DNA of 64,000 bases from JAXMHN01 sp964578605 (GTDB lineage: Bacteria > Verrucomicrobiota > Verrucomicrobiia > Limisphaerales > SIBE01), in the NCBI GenBank assembly GCA_964578605.1, contig CAZODO010000003.1, positions 55,299 through 119,298 of the forward strand, read 5' to 3'. Below are positions 20,928 through 30,195 of this stretch, one piece after another (position 1 is the stretch's first letter; every line of letters begins with the position of its first letter). The position numbers were made by a program, and so were the translations under genes. The notes under the pieces are model-generated. The model made no database searches. It was not told where the DNA came from and was given only the letters and a program-made list of their open reading frames with translations.

Positions 20928-21740
20928 GTGAACGACCGACAAGGAGGGCAAGGAAACCGCATGTGCCCGGTGTTCTTACCCCGAAAGACGACGCATCGAC
21001 ACAACATGCAAACATCAACCTTAGCAGGCGGAAGCAGCTCAAAATCGAAAGCGCTGCTTCCATTTCCAACAACCGATACCAATCAGCCACCGCCCAGGGA
21101 ACCGGACAAACCGCTCGCTCTCGACAGCTCGCTCGGCGCGCTTGATCTCCGGACCCCAGCCGAGGATCTCGAGTTTAACGAGTGTGAAGCCATCGTCCGG
21201 GAAGGTTGGGGGCACTTCGCCCGGGTGGGCGAGGCCCTCGCGCGCATCCGAGACAAGCGGCTCTACAAAAACGAGTATCACACCTTCGATCTTTACTGTC
21301 TGGAGCGCTGGGGTTTCGGGCGGTCCAGGGCCGCAACTTACATCTCCGCCGCCGAAGTGCATCGGGCGCTCGAGATGGTTCCCGGTATCCCGATGCCGGA
21401 ATGCGAGGCGCAGGTGCGGCCGTTGGTTGGGCTGTCGCCGGACCTGGCCGTGCAAGCCTGGTTGAACGCTTTGAGCTGGACGCGGCAGAGCTATCTGCCG
21501 GCCCGGTTGGTCAAACGCGCCGCCAAGCAGGTCTTGAGGAAGGAACAGCCTGCGCAAGCGGCGGAGCCAGACGCAGAAAGACAGAGGCGGAAGCGGTTGC
21601 GAGATTCGGTTCGGACTGGTTTTCAGGAGCTGCTAACCCTGCTTCTGGGGACGGCCGAGCGCCCGGAACTGATCGCCAAGGTGCAGGAAATTCAGCGCTT
21701 GATCGAGCCGCTATTGGGGCCCAGAAAAACCAAGGCGTGA
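20928..21740 (+). CDS. Hypothetical protein, possible DNA-binding (plasmid-like helical domain)
   Basis: Protein of up to 270 residues. A better start is the ATG at 21006 (MQTSTLAGG), as the first 26 residues look like leader sequence. After a disordered N-terminus a helical domain spans about 85-160 with GWGHFARVGEALARIRDKRL, then YLERW-like LYCLERWGFGRSRAATYISA, which resembles a helix-turn-helix segment in uncharacterised plasmid and phage proteins. A charged coiled C-terminus follows (ERQRRKRLRDSVRTGFQEL). I do not recognise a named family. It lies inside the split molybdate operon, next to a sigma-factor remnant and directly before a repeated 62-nt element with a perfect palindrome, which suggests an acquired unit. 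Confidence 0.6.
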   Translation: MNDRQGGQGNRMCPVFLPRKTTHRHNMQTSTLAGGSSSKSKALLPFPTTDTNQPPPREPDKPLALDSSLGALDLRTPAEDLEFNECEAIVREGWGHFARVGEALARIRDKRLYKNEYHTFDLYCLERWGFGRSRAATYISAAEVHRALEMVPGIPMPECEAQVRPLVGLSPDLAVQAWLNALSWTRQSYLPARLVKRAAKQVLRKEQPAQAAEPDAERQRRKRLRDSVRTGFQELLTLLLGTAERPELIAKVQEIQRLIEPLLGPRKTKA

Positions 21741-21797
21741 CATTTTGAGTTGCAAGACGCTCGAGGAGAGTCGCTTGCAAAAGTGTACACATTTGTG
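21736..21797 (+). repeat. 62-nt repeated element, copy 1, with an 18-nt palindrome
   Basis: Begins inside the last codon of the 270-aa gene (GCGTGACATTTT). It shares its first 12 and last 20 positions almost exactly with 63513-63574, and the spacing between the two conserved blocks is identical. Here its end is part of a perfect palindrome, TGTACACATTTGTGTACA at 21784-21801. It could be a terminator, a protein-binding site or the edge of a mobile unit. Confidence 0.5.
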
Positions 21798-21826
21798 TAC
21801 AGCGCGTCTCTACTCCACGCCCTCCC

Positions 21827-22008
21827 GGATTTCGTTCTTCTGCCGATAGGAGCGCTCGCCTATTCTGCAGCCGATGATTCGGGCACGCATTGTCATCCCT
21901 GATGGTCATCGCCGCCGTGCTGGTCCTGGTGATCATCCGTGCTTTTGGCCTGGAGAAAACACTCTCGAGCCTTCTCCAGGAACGTGCCCGTCTATGAACG
22001 ACGCGGTC
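21827..22008 (+). pseudogene. Deletion scar fusing the 5' end of modA to the 3' end of modB
   Basis: Bases 21827-21899 match 18101-18173 (the modA leader and first nine codons) with few differences. Bases 21900-22008 match 20439-20547 (the end of modB and its stop) at about 90 percent. So a second copy of modAB once stood here and lost everything between the ninth modA codon and the last 32 modB codons. The junction shifts the frame, leaving a 48-codon frame from 21874 that ends in ATGA overlapping modC. It may still carry the modA-type leader and drive modC. Confidence 0.8.
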
Positions 22009-22016
22009 GCCTGCAA

Positions 22017-22697
22017 ATGATCCAGGTTGAGGATTTAACCCTTCGCGTCGGAAGCTTCGCGCTGCGCGATGTCTCGTTCGCGATTCCAACCGGAGGGTAC
22101 GGATTCCTCATGGGCAAGACTGGCAGCGGCAAAACGACCGTCCTCGAGGCGGTTTGCGGGCTAAAACCTGCGCTGGCTGGCCGCATTCTCTTGATGGGAC
22201 GCGATGTCACCCAGCTCAAACCGGCGGCGCGCGGCATTGGCTACGTCCCCCAGGACGGCGCCCTCTTCTCGGCCATGTCCGTGCGAGGGCATTTGGCCTT
22301 TGCGCTCACCATTCGACATTGGCCGGAGGAGGCGATCCGCGAACGGGTCGACGAATTGGCAGCCCTGCTTGGGCTAACTGCGCTCCTGGACCGCACCCCG
22401 GAGGGCCTGAGCGGCGGGGAAGCCCAACGCGTCGCTTTGGGGCGGGCGCTGGCTTTTCGCCCGGAAGTGCTCTGTCTGGACGAGCCGTTGAGCGCGCTCG
22501 ATGACGAGACCCATGCGGAGATGTGCGACGTGTTACGTAACGTGCGGGAGCGCACGGGTGTCACGGTCCTGCATGTCAGCCATAGTTTGCGGGAAGCGGA
22601 GCGGCTGGCGGACCGTGTCTTCTTGCTGCAGGACGGGCAGATCCGAGAGCGCGTCGACCACGGGCGGGCGGAGCGGACGGAGAACCTGGGCAATTAG
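22017..22697 (+). CDS. modC: Molybdate/tungstate ABC transporter ATP-binding protein ModC
   Basis: ATPase subunit of 226 residues. Walker A GKTGSGKTTV, Q-loop GYVPQDGALF, signature LSGGEAQRVALGRAL and Walker B VLCLDEPLSALD are intact, and the sequence is closest to ModC/WtpC-type importers. It lacks the C-terminal TOBE oxyanion-sensing domain found in many ModC proteins, which are about 350 residues. The ATG at 22017 overlaps the stop of the scar frame. It should power the ModAB complex encoded 1.5 kb upstream. Confidence 0.88.
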   Translation: MIQVEDLTLRVGSFALRDVSFAIPTGGYGFLMGKTGSGKTTVLEAVCGLKPALAGRILLMGRDVTQLKPAARGIGYVPQDGALFSAMSVRGHLAFALTIRHWPEEAIRERVDELAALLGLTALLDRTPEGLSGGEAQRVALGRALAFRPEVLCLDEPLSALDDETHAEMCDVLRNVRERTGVTVLHVSHSLREAERLADRVFLLQDGQIRERVDHGRAERTENLGN

Positions 22698-22747
22698 TGT
22701 TCGCCAAACGCCTTGAAAACGGCTAAATCGTTGCCTCGAAAAGCATC

Positions 22748-23899
22748 ATGCCCATCGTTCGGCTCATCATTAAAGAACTGCTTTATCGCAAGCTGAATGC
22801 CGCCCTTGGCATCCTTGCGATTCTCATGGTGGCGGCGCTCTTTGTCGCTTACCTGACCAGCGCCGAGGCTTCGCGGCGGGAAACCACCCGGGTCACACGG
22901 GATATCGGCTTTAATGTGCGCATCATTCCCGGCGCGACCGATATGGATCAGTTCTGGTCCAGCGGCTATTCGGAAGAAACGATGCCGGAAGACACGGTCG
23001 AGCGGCTCGCCAAGTTCGAAAACGTATTCTTCTCTTACAACCACCTCGTCGCCGTGCTCCAGAGACGTCACGTTCTCCAGGGCAAGGAAGTCCTGTTGAC
23101 CGGCCTCGCTCCGGCGATCACCGCGCCCGAGCAGAAGAAACAGCCGATGGGCTACAGGATCCAGAGCGGCCATGCCCTGCTCGGATACCAGGTCTGGAAC
23201 CGGCTCGGACTCAAGAAAGGCGAGACGTTCGAGATGGTCGGCCGGCCTTTCACGGTCGAGATGTGCCTGGTCGAAAGCGGCGCCGAGGATGATATCCGCC
23301 TCTTCGTTGCGCTCGCGGACGCTCAACACGTTCTGCAATTGCCCAAACGGATCAACGAGATCAAAGCTATCGATTGCCTCTGCCTGACCACAGATCAGGA
23401 TCCGCTATCGAAGCTCCGCGCGGAGTTGGCCCGTGCGTTGCCCGAAGCCAAGGTCGTGCAACTCCGGGCCATCGCCGATGCCCGGGCCAAGCAAAGGCAA
23501 ATGACGGACCGATACTTCGCGCTGGCTACGCCTTTCCTCCTCGTGGTCTGCGCGGCCTGGGTGTGCGTTCTGGCGATTCTCAACGTGCGCGAACGGAGGG
23601 CGGAGATCGGGGTGTTGCGCGCGCTGGGATACCGGTCGGTCCAGGTGGCCGCGCTCTTCTTGGGCAAAGCGGTTCTTATCGGCATCGCCGGAGCCGTCCT
23701 GGGTTACGCGGTCGGGTCGGCTCTTTCATTACGGTACGGCGCGGAGATCTTCCCGGTGACGGCAAAGGCCATTCAGGTCCAGCCGCACCTCCTGCTCTGG
23801 GTTGTTCTCGCCGCTCCTGCGTTTGCCGCCCTCGCCAGCTTTGTCCCGGCCATGATGGCGGTTACCCAGGATCCCGCCGTCGTTCTGCGCGAGGAGTAA
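22748..23899 (+). CDS. FtsX-type ABC transporter permease
   Basis: Permease of 383 residues: helix at about 15-38, a periplasmic domain carrying GFNVRIIPGATDMDQFW, then three helices from about 260 with VCVLAILNVRERRAEIGVLR and a conserved end (TQDPAVVLREE). This is the four-helix LolC/MacB permease fold without an ATPase domain. It is followed three bases later by its LolD-like ATPase gene. The pair converges with the 24.6-41.6 kb envelope cluster and may belong to it functionally. The substrate is unknown. Confidence 0.87.
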   Translation: MPIVRLIIKELLYRKLNAALGILAILMVAALFVAYLTSAEASRRETTRVTRDIGFNVRIIPGATDMDQFWSSGYSEETMPEDTVERLAKFENVFFSYNHLVAVLQRRHVLQGKEVLLTGLAPAITAPEQKKQPMGYRIQSGHALLGYQVWNRLGLKKGETFEMVGRPFTVEMCLVESGAEDDIRLFVALADAQHVLQLPKRINEIKAIDCLCLTTDQDPLSKLRAELARALPEAKVVQLRAIADARAKQRQMTDRYFALATPFLLVVCAAWVCVLAILNVRERRAEIGVLRALGYRSVQVAALFLGKAVLIGIAGAVLGYAVGSALSLRYGAEIFPVTAKAIQVQPHLLLWVVLAAPAFAALASFVPAMMAVTQDPAVVLREE

Positions 23900-23902
23900 A
23901 CC

Positions 23903-24565
23903 ATGGTCCAATTCGAAGAGCTCAGCGTCGTTTACCGGACGAACCATGGCGTGGTGAAGGCCCTCGATGGCGTCGATCTGCGGCTGGCCCAGGGCGAATT
24001 CGTTGTCGTCCGCGGCCCGAGCGGTTGCGGCAAAACCACACTGCTTCTGACAGCGGGCGGCATGTTGCGCCCCACCGGAGGCCGGGTCATTTTGAACAGG
24101 CGCGATCTCTACGATATGGCGGTCGGCGAACGCGCGGTCGTTCGGGCCCGGGAGATCGGGTTCGTCTTCCAGATGTTCCACCTGCTCTCCTACCTGGACG
24201 TGCTCGAGAACGTCCTTTTGGCAGCAGACCCTTCCCGTGGAGGGTCAAGCAAGGCGGCCGCGGAACAGTTGCTGGCGGACCTGGGACTCGGGGATCGCCT
24301 GCGGCATAAGCCCGCCGAACTGAGCACCGGAGAGCGTCAACGCGTGGCTTTGGCGCGCGCGCTCGTCAACGAGCCCCAGTTAGTCCTTGCCGATGAACCG
24401 ACCGGGAACCTGGATCCGGAGAATTCGACGGCGGTGCTTGAGCACTTGAAGGCTTTCCAGCGGGGAGGCGGGACTGTCATGGTCGTCACCCATGGCTCTG
24501 CTGCGGATGCCTACGCCGATCGGGTTGTCCGGATGCGATCGGGCACCATCGCGAACGGCGAATGA
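23903..24565 (+). CDS. LolD/MacB-type ABC transporter ATP-binding protein
   Basis: ATPase of 220 residues with Walker A GPSGCGKTTLL, Q-loop FVFQMFHLLSYL, Walker B LVLADEPTGNLD and the H-loop VVTHG. The signature reads LSTGERQRVALARAL, with threonine in place of the common first glycine of LSGGE; this variant is seen in some LolD-like proteins. It starts three bases after the permease stop and must work with it. A palindromic element follows directly after the stop. Confidence 0.9.
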   Translation: MVQFEELSVVYRTNHGVVKALDGVDLRLAQGEFVVVRGPSGCGKTTLLLTAGGMLRPTGGRVILNRRDLYDMAVGERAVVRAREIGFVFQMFHLLSYLDVLENVLLAADPSRGGSSKAAAEQLLADLGLGDRLRHKPAELSTGERQRVALARALVNEPQLVLADEPTGNLDPENSTAVLEHLKAFQRGGGTVMVVTHGSAADAYADRVVRMRSGTIANGE

Positions 24566-24574
24566 ATCTATTCT

Positions 24575-24606
24575 CAAGGGCCGGGCCAGCGGCCCAGCCC
24601 TGCCCC
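24575..24606. repeat. Palindromic REP-like element, copy 1 (GGGC core)
   Basis: Hairpin AGGGC-C-GGGCC-AGC-GGCCC-A-GCCCT between two converging genes. A second copy at 30499-30530 keeps the outer arm and changes both sides of the inner arm (GGCTC/GAGCC), so base pairing is preserved. It may terminate transcription from both sides. Confidence 0.5.
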
Positions 24607-24629
24607 ATCGTGCCGCGATACGCGATGGA

Positions 24630-25811
24630 TCAATTCCGTTTTCGGAACAGCATCGAGCACCCGATCACCACCGCCAGCACACTTAACCCCGCGAGCACGG
24701 CCAGGCTGCGAACGAAGACCGTTCTCGAACCCGGGGCGACAAGTGGCGCGGCGGACGCATCCCGGCCGGTTTGTGCCGAGGCTTCTGAGCCAGGCGCCGC
24801 ACTGACCTGATCTCGACGACCGATCAGCGAAAGCACTTCGTCGGTCGAAGTCCAAATGGGGCGGATGGCACGGTCCCACGACGCCGACATAAGCAGGTCA
24901 ACGCCGGGATTCAGCTCTTTGACGACGCAGGAGCAAGGGCCGGTCAGAAACCCGCAAGCCTCGTCGATGTTCTCCGGATTGATGCCCTCCCCCACGAGTG
25001 CGTAGAGAACCCGGCCCCGGCCATAGATCGGGAAGGCCATGGGTTCAAGCGTCCCATTCAGGTCGTCCTCGGAATTCAACAAGAGCCTCACCAACAGTTC
25101 CTCTTCCGGATCGTTCCGAGCCAGGCGCACGAGTGAAAACGTCACCGTCAGCTCGTTTGTGCGCGCGAGGTTTTCGGCGCCGGCAGCGCTCTCCAGGACA
25201 GGCAAAGCAAGGGTTTGGTGGTGCGCCTTGAGTCGCGTCTGGAGCAAGCGGGCTGCGGCGTTGTCCCGCTCGGCGTTTCCGGACTCCAGCAGCACCCAGA
25301 CAGCGGCATCCCCCAGCACCAATTGCTGGACGATTCGACGCCGCAAGGGCGAGTCGATCAATTGCCTCAGGTTTAGCTCCGAGAAGGGTCCAGACCAGAC
25401 CACCCCACGAAGCGCGCTCTCTTCCGGGTATTGCAGCAGAAGAGCTGGCAGGGGCACCGTTTCCGGGGTTTGCAGACCTTCGGGCAATTCCCCGGCTGGA
25501 GCCCCGTGCCGATCCAGGACGCGCACGGTGAGATTAGGGAAAGCGTCGGCGCTCTTCTCCGAAAGGCGGGAAACCAACGCCTGGTCGGCGTCGTTGAGCG
25601 GGCCTTCGCAGACCACTGCCAGCAAGTAAGGAGCGGCGGGCCACCGTTCCAACGCATAGCGAAAGACAGGCACGGAGCAGGCCGACGTCCCCCGTGTCGC
25701 CGCGGAGTAGAACATGGCCAGCAAGGGGATCAAGAGACCTGCCGTCGCCGTCGCACGGGTTCGGAATATCGAACCTCGGCGCCTGCCTATGCCTCCTTGG
25801 GTTGCCATCAT
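24630..25811 (-). CDS. Hypothetical membrane-anchored extracytoplasmic protein (CSVPVFRYALERW type)
   Basis: Protein of 393 residues from the ATG at 25811; the longer GTG frame to 25862 overlaps the upstream gene. An N-terminal signal/anchor is followed by SACSVPVFRYALERWPA, a motif I recall from uncharacterised verrucomicrobial and planctomycetal proteins, and by a thioredoxin-like alternation of strands and helices. A C-terminal helix (about 360-385, SLAVLAGLSVLAVVIGCSML) ends in a basic tail, so the bulk is probably outside the cytoplasm. It starts five bases after the PQQ gene and ends convergent to the FtsX/LolD pair. Function unknown. Confidence 0.65.
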   Translation of the reverse strand: MMATQGGIGRRRGSIFRTRATATAGLLIPLLAMFYSAATRGTSACSVPVFRYALERWPAAPYLLAVVCEGPLNDADQALVSRLSEKSADAFPNLTVRVLDRHGAPAGELPEGLQTPETVPLPALLLQYPEESALRGVVWSGPFSELNLRQLIDSPLRRRIVQQLVLGDAAVWVLLESGNAERDNAAARLLQTRLKAHHQTLALPVLESAAGAENLARTNELTVTFSLVRLARNDPEEELLVRLLLNSEDDLNGTLEPMAFPIYGRGRVLYALVGEGINPENIDEACGFLTGPCSCVVKELNPGVDLLMSASWDRAIRPIWTSTDEVLSLIGRRDQVSAAPGSEASAQTGRDASAAPLVAPGSRTVFVRSLAVLAGLSVLAVVIGCSMLFRKRN

Positions 25812-25815
25812 GAGT

Positions 25816-28800
25816 CTACCGATTTCCTGCCTGAGAGCTCGCTCCGAAACTACCCGTCTCACGGATCAACTCGACGCCGCACAGGATGGGCTTTTGCTTC
25901 GAGTTTGGCAGCCCGTGCAGGCCGATGGCGAGTTGATCGTGCACCATGATCCCGCGAAATTCCCTGACAACCCCGCAAAGGCGTTGGCCGGCACTGGCGA
26001 CCACATCAAAGCGACTCAGAACCACCCCGCCCTGCAGATGCACATCAAAGACGCGCTCACCCGGCCCTAAGTCTTCGGGTTCGGCGAAATAGAGGCGCAC
26101 CGTGTACGGTGCTGACGCAAGGGGCGGCGAGCGCACCGGTGCACCGGCCGCAAGACGGTTGGTTTGGTTTTGCCCTGTCGCCGCCGCGAGTCCATTGGTG
26201 GAGATGTCCTCAGGCCGCGTGTACTGCTCGCGCTCGCCTTCGACAGCACTCGGGCTGCCGTTGGTCGAACTGGCCGATTTTGGCGGAGGCAGGCAAAGGA
26301 CCGGTTCGATTACGATGGTCTCGGCGCCGCTGACGCCTGAAGCGACCACCCAAGGCAGGACCGATCCAGTAATCTGGCTGGCGTGGCGCCGGAAATAGTT
26401 CGTGCCTGTGCCAAGGACGGATACGGTGACATTCGACAGGCTCCCGCTATCGTTCGGATAATCCAGCCATAGGGTGCCCTGTTCGGACAGGCGATTGCCC
26501 GGCGCCCCGAAATTAATCCCGACCCGCTCGATAGGTACCGGGTCCTTTTTCCCGACCGCAAACTGGTGAAGAGTCCAGATTTCCAACTCCCGCTCGAACT
26601 CAGGCGCGTGCACCAGGGCGAGCGAGGTCTGGTTTTGGTAAGCGCAGGTGCAAGTGCGCGTGTAATCGGGAGCATTGAGAACGCCGTTGGCCGCGATCAA
26701 ATTGGGGCTGCAGCCCGACTTGAAGCCGCCAAAGTTCCCCGTGCCGCTGCAAGTTTCGAGATCGAAAAACCCCGCCGCACCCGACCGGAACGTCATGAGA
26801 TGCTCACTGGCGATCGGGTAGTTGCAGCCATACGTCCGGTAGATGCTCATCGGCTCGGATCGGCCCGTCAGCGGGTTCCGGACCAGTTTGGGAGTGCCAT
26901 CGAGAAGGTTGAACGCGCCGGCGTTGGTCTTGAACGAGGCAGGCGTCGTGAGAATGGTGTCGTGGTGCAGGATGCACGGGCCGGTATACTTTCGCCCAAG
27001 ATCCTGCCAGAGCACGGCACCGTCCGTGCCGCGATAAGCGATCATCCCCTTCCCCGCCTCGTCCTTAAGCCGGTCAGGCGCATTCGCCCCGGCCTGGAGC
27101 AAGACATCGTGTTCCTCGGAGTAACTCAGCCAGGTGCCAAAGACGTTTGTGGTCGTCTGCCAGAGCAACTGTCCAGTGCGCACATCGAAGGCGGCAAGCC
27201 GGTAGCCGGCCGGGGCGATGCGGCCGCGGCGTTTCCACTTGTCCGTCACGGTTTGCGGCACTTTGTCCAGGCAGAAGACCTTGCCGTTGCCCACCACGAT
27301 GCCGTTGTGCACAAAACCATAGTGGGCCGGAACGCGCCACAGGACCCGCCCCGTGCGCCGATTCAAGGCCACTAATTCGCGGCTCGCGGACACGTCCACC
27401 GGATGGGCAATCTCCAGCGCAGAATCATTCGTCGTGGCCAACGGCCATTGCCGGCTGAATTGTGCAAACCCGGACCCGGCCAGCAGCACCTCCTGGTGAA
27501 GACCCAGGTAACCCCATTCCGCCGGCTCCGACATGCCCATGCGGGGCAGGCCCAGGGTGCGGATGCGTCTGCCGTCCCGCGCATCCAAGAGATGGCAAAC
27601 GTTGCTCACCACCATGTAAACGGTGTCGCTGGTCGCCACGAAATTCGCGCCGCGGGCATTGGCGCCGGGGATATGTTTCTGGTTATAGATGGTCGAGAGC
27701 GGCAGGTTCGTGTAACTGGCGTCGTAATAGACGTCAAAGGTGCCGAGATTGCCAAACTCGGTCTTCCAAAGCACGCGCCCGGTGTAAACATCACGCGCGC
27801 TCAGGCAATCCATGCCTTCAATGAACAACCGCCCCCCCACGATCTGTTCCGAAGGTCCGTGCCCATGACGCGGGAGCACATCTTCATTGCTGTTCCCGCC
27901 GAACCACAACAGCCCGAGCGGCAGTTTGACCAGCTGATCCCGCGAATGCACCGTGTTCGCCACGTCCCCATACTGATGCGTCCAATCGGCAGCGCCCGGC
28001 AACGGCCCTTCGCGGACCACCGCCAGTCCATTCGCAGCACGCGAGATTTTAGCTTGAGAAAGGTTGGCGGCTCTCAGCTGCCGGCTCAGGCGAGCCGATT
28101 CCCTGGCGGCCGCTTCCACCCAGAGGGTTCCGCCATACGGACGCACCGATTGATAAACGGTTTCCAGGTTTGCCTGGTCCGCCGCCCAAGCCCTTTGCGA
28201 TGCGCTCACGACGACAAGCGACGCGATATAGGGCGGTGCTGCGAAGGCGCCTGCCGTCCCAACTTGGAAGGCTACGCGCTCGCCATACAGGCCCAAGCCA
28301 TCAAAGTAGCCGCGGAGCCGGTGCACTTTCCCCTCGTCCGGGTCCACGCCAATCACATGAAGGGTGGATTGCCTCAAGACCGCTTCCAGCAACGCCGGGT
28401 CATCCAACCCATACCACAGCGCATAACCTTGGGATTGGCCGGTCCCCCTCAGCAAGGCGGCGGCACGACGCGAACTTTCGCTCCCCGCGAGGCTGGCCAC
28501 ACGGCGCTCGTCCCTCTGGCGTGGTGCGGCAGGGCGATCTCCAAACGCCATAATCCGGCCATCCAAAGTCACCGCGAACAAGTGCCCCTGGGCGGCCAAG
28601 AGACGGGCAACCGGGCCCTCAACCTCTCGAGACCAGGCCAACCGCGCCGACTTGCCATCGGCGGACAGTTCCACCGCGACAATGGAATTGGTCAATGCGC
28701 AGTAAAGCCGGTTCCCCGCCTTGATAATCTCTCCGACACCGTTCACCGGCAGTTCCCAGCGCACTCTCCGATTCCGGGTCCTGGCCTGGATCACACTCCC

Positions 28801-30195
28801 GGACCAATTTGTTCCCAGCGCCTGGCGGGCTTTCGTCAGGTTCTGCTCCGCGCGGATCAAGGCCTGGGAAGCTTTGGCCAGATCGTTGGTGGCTTTGGCA
28901 TAGGCGTCAGGTTTCCCCTCCCGGCGGGCGGTCTCGAAACGCGTGGTGGCGTCCGCCTCGCTCTGACGGGCAGCAGCGCGCGCCTGCTCCGCCTCCAATT
29001 CAGCATCCTTTAAGTGCGAATGTTCCTGCGAAGCGAACAGGCCGTCGGCGGTCAGGACAGGTTCATTGATCGTGAAGCTGCCCTTTTTCCCCGTCTTCAA
29101 GTCAAAGGCACGCGTTTCGCGCAGGCGCGTGTGGACAAAGAAATCGGAGTCGTTCGCCAGGACCAGCGAGCCGCCATTTCCTTTGCCGCCGTCGTTCAAT
29201 CGGAAATGAAGGAACTTCCCCGTGTGCCGGTCGAACACTGCCGGAACGGAACGTCCACCAGGCACCAGCAGGAAATCGTCCGTGGCCGTCAAGGCGCCTT
29301 GCGGAGCCACGCCGGCAAACGACGGCGCACTGTGCGGTTGGAGTTGGTACTGCGCTCCGGTGCTGTCGTTCACCCATTGGACGGCGCCACTTCGGGCGTC
29401 CAAGGCGTAAATATACGTGCCCATGAACGGCCAAATGCTCGCGGCGAAATAAACCCGCCCATCGCGGATGACGGGCCCGCCCCGGGCCGGCCAGGCGGAT
29501 ATGAGCCGGCTGTTGCCCAACACCTTGCGTGCCGAAGGTCCGCCACGTAACTTCCAGACAAGGCGCCCGGTCTGGGCGTCAACGCAGTAAAGGAAACCGT
29601 CGTCACACGCGAAGTAGACCCGACCTTCCCAGGCCGCCGGAGGCAACCGGACCGGACCGTCGGTAAAGAAGGTCCAGGCCTCTTCCCCAGTTTCGACCTT
29701 AAGCGCTACCACTTTGTCGCAGTCGTTGAATCCGATAAACAATTGGGCGCCAATCACAACCGGCTCCAATATCCGGTCGTAGCCCATCAAATCCTGGTTG
29801 AGAGGATCTTCCCAGGCCGGTTTCCGGGCTGAAAAAGTTCGCGTCCAGCGCAAATCCAGGCGATCGGGCAAGGATTCAGGGGATGCGGCGCTGCGATAGG
29901 CATCAAACCGCCATTGAGGCCAATCTGCCGCCCATGCAGGGTTAACCGTCCACAGCAGAGTGCACCAGGCGCAAAGAACACTCACGGCAAGCCTCTTTAT
30001 GCACGGCCGGAAGAAGTTACACGGCAGCGCACTCGCAGGGCATCGTTGGCGGCTCACAGTCCGCTTTATAGCGCGCGGACGGGCGAAAGCGAGTCTGAAC
30101 CTCTCGGTCGCAGACGGTTCCGGAGCACGCGACGTTGAAACGGGCCATTTTCCACCGTCCCTCCGGGACCAATCGCGCACCAAGCTATCCGTCAC
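25816..30195 (-). CDS. Large secreted PQQ-type beta-propeller protein with malectin domain
   Basis: Protein of up to 1459 residues. A signal peptide lies at about 65-89 of the longest frame (ending NPAWAA), so the true start is internal, perhaps the GTG for residue 71. First propeller about 90-400 with BamB/PQQ strands such as GEEAWTFFTDGPV and GRLVWKL; a helical coiled-coil stretch about 400-462; more propeller strands; a Rossmann methyltransferase-like segment about 585-690 (LHVIGVDPDEGKVHRLRGY); a second propeller about 735-1250; and a malectin-like carbohydrate-binding domain about 1360-1450 (YTVRLYFAEPEDLGPGERVF). No quinone-enzyme catalytic set was seen, so it is probably a binding or scaffold protein. 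Confidence 0.82.
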   Translation of the reverse strand: MTDSLVRDWSRRDGGKWPVSTSRAPEPSATERFRLAFARPRAIKRTVSRQRCPASALPCNFFRPCIKRLAVSVLCAWCTLLWTVNPAWAADWPQWRFDAYRSAASPESLPDRLDLRWTRTFSARKPAWEDPLNQDLMGYDRILEPVVIGAQLFIGFNDCDKVVALKVETGEEAWTFFTDGPVRLPPAAWEGRVYFACDDGFLYCVDAQTGRLVWKLRGGPSARKVLGNSRLISAWPARGGPVIRDGRVYFAASIWPFMGTYIYALDARSGAVQWVNDSTGAQYQLQPHSAPSFAGVAPQGALTATDDFLLVPGGRSVPAVFDRHTGKFLHFRLNDGGKGNGGSLVLANDSDFFVHTRLRETRAFDLKTGKKGSFTINEPVLTADGLFASQEHSHLKDAELEAEQARAAARQSEADATTRFETARREGKPDAYAKATNDLAKASQALIRAEQNLTKARQALGTNWSGSVIQARTRNRRVRWELPVNGVGEIIKAGNRLYCALTNSIVAVELSADGKSARLAWSREVEGPVARLLAAQGHLFAVTLDGRIMAFGDRPAAPRQRDERRVASLAGSESSRRAAALLRGTGQSQGYALWYGLDDPALLEAVLRQSTLHVIGVDPDEGKVHRLRGYFDGLGLYGERVAFQVGTAGAFAAPPYIASLVVVSASQRAWAADQANLETVYQSVRPYGGTLWVEAAARESARLSRQLRAANLSQAKISRAANGLAVVREGPLPGAADWTHQYGDVANTVHSRDQLVKLPLGLLWFGGNSNEDVLPRHGHGPSEQIVGGRLFIEGMDCLSARDVYTGRVLWKTEFGNLGTFDVYYDASYTNLPLSTIYNQKHIPGANARGANFVATSDTVYMVVSNVCHLLDARDGRRIRTLGLPRMGMSEPAEWGYLGLHQEVLLAGSGFAQFSRQWPLATTNDSALEIAHPVDVSASRELVALNRRTGRVLWRVPAHYGFVHNGIVVGNGKVFCLDKVPQTVTDKWKRRGRIAPAGYRLAAFDVRTGQLLWQTTTNVFGTWLSYSEEHDVLLQAGANAPDRLKDEAGKGMIAYRGTDGAVLWQDLGRKYTGPCILHHDTILTTPASFKTNAGAFNLLDGTPKLVRNPLTGRSEPMSIYRTYGCNYPIASEHLMTFRSGAAGFFDLETCSGTGNFGGFKSGCSPNLIAANGVLNAPDYTRTCTCAYQNQTSLALVHAPEFERELEIWTLHQFAVGKKDPVPIERVGINFGAPGNRLSEQGTLWLDYPNDSGSLSNVTVSVLGTGTNYFRRHASQITGSVLPWVVASGVSGAETIVIEPVLCLPPPKSASSTNGSPSAVEGEREQYTRPEDISTNGLAAATGQNQTNRLAAGAPVRSPPLASAPYTVRLYFAEPEDLGPGERVFDVHLQGGVVLSRFDVVASAGQRLCGVVREFRGIMVHDQLAIGLHGLPNSKQKPILCGVELIRETGSFGASSQAGNR

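Noticed and set aside
20674..20931. 85-residue protein gene
   Set aside because: Its start is the region 4 fragment of a broken sigma factor and the rest has no family similarity.
27403..29013. 536-codon open frame opposite the PQQ-type gene
   Set aside because: Antisense shadow of a high-GC coding region with no recognisable family.
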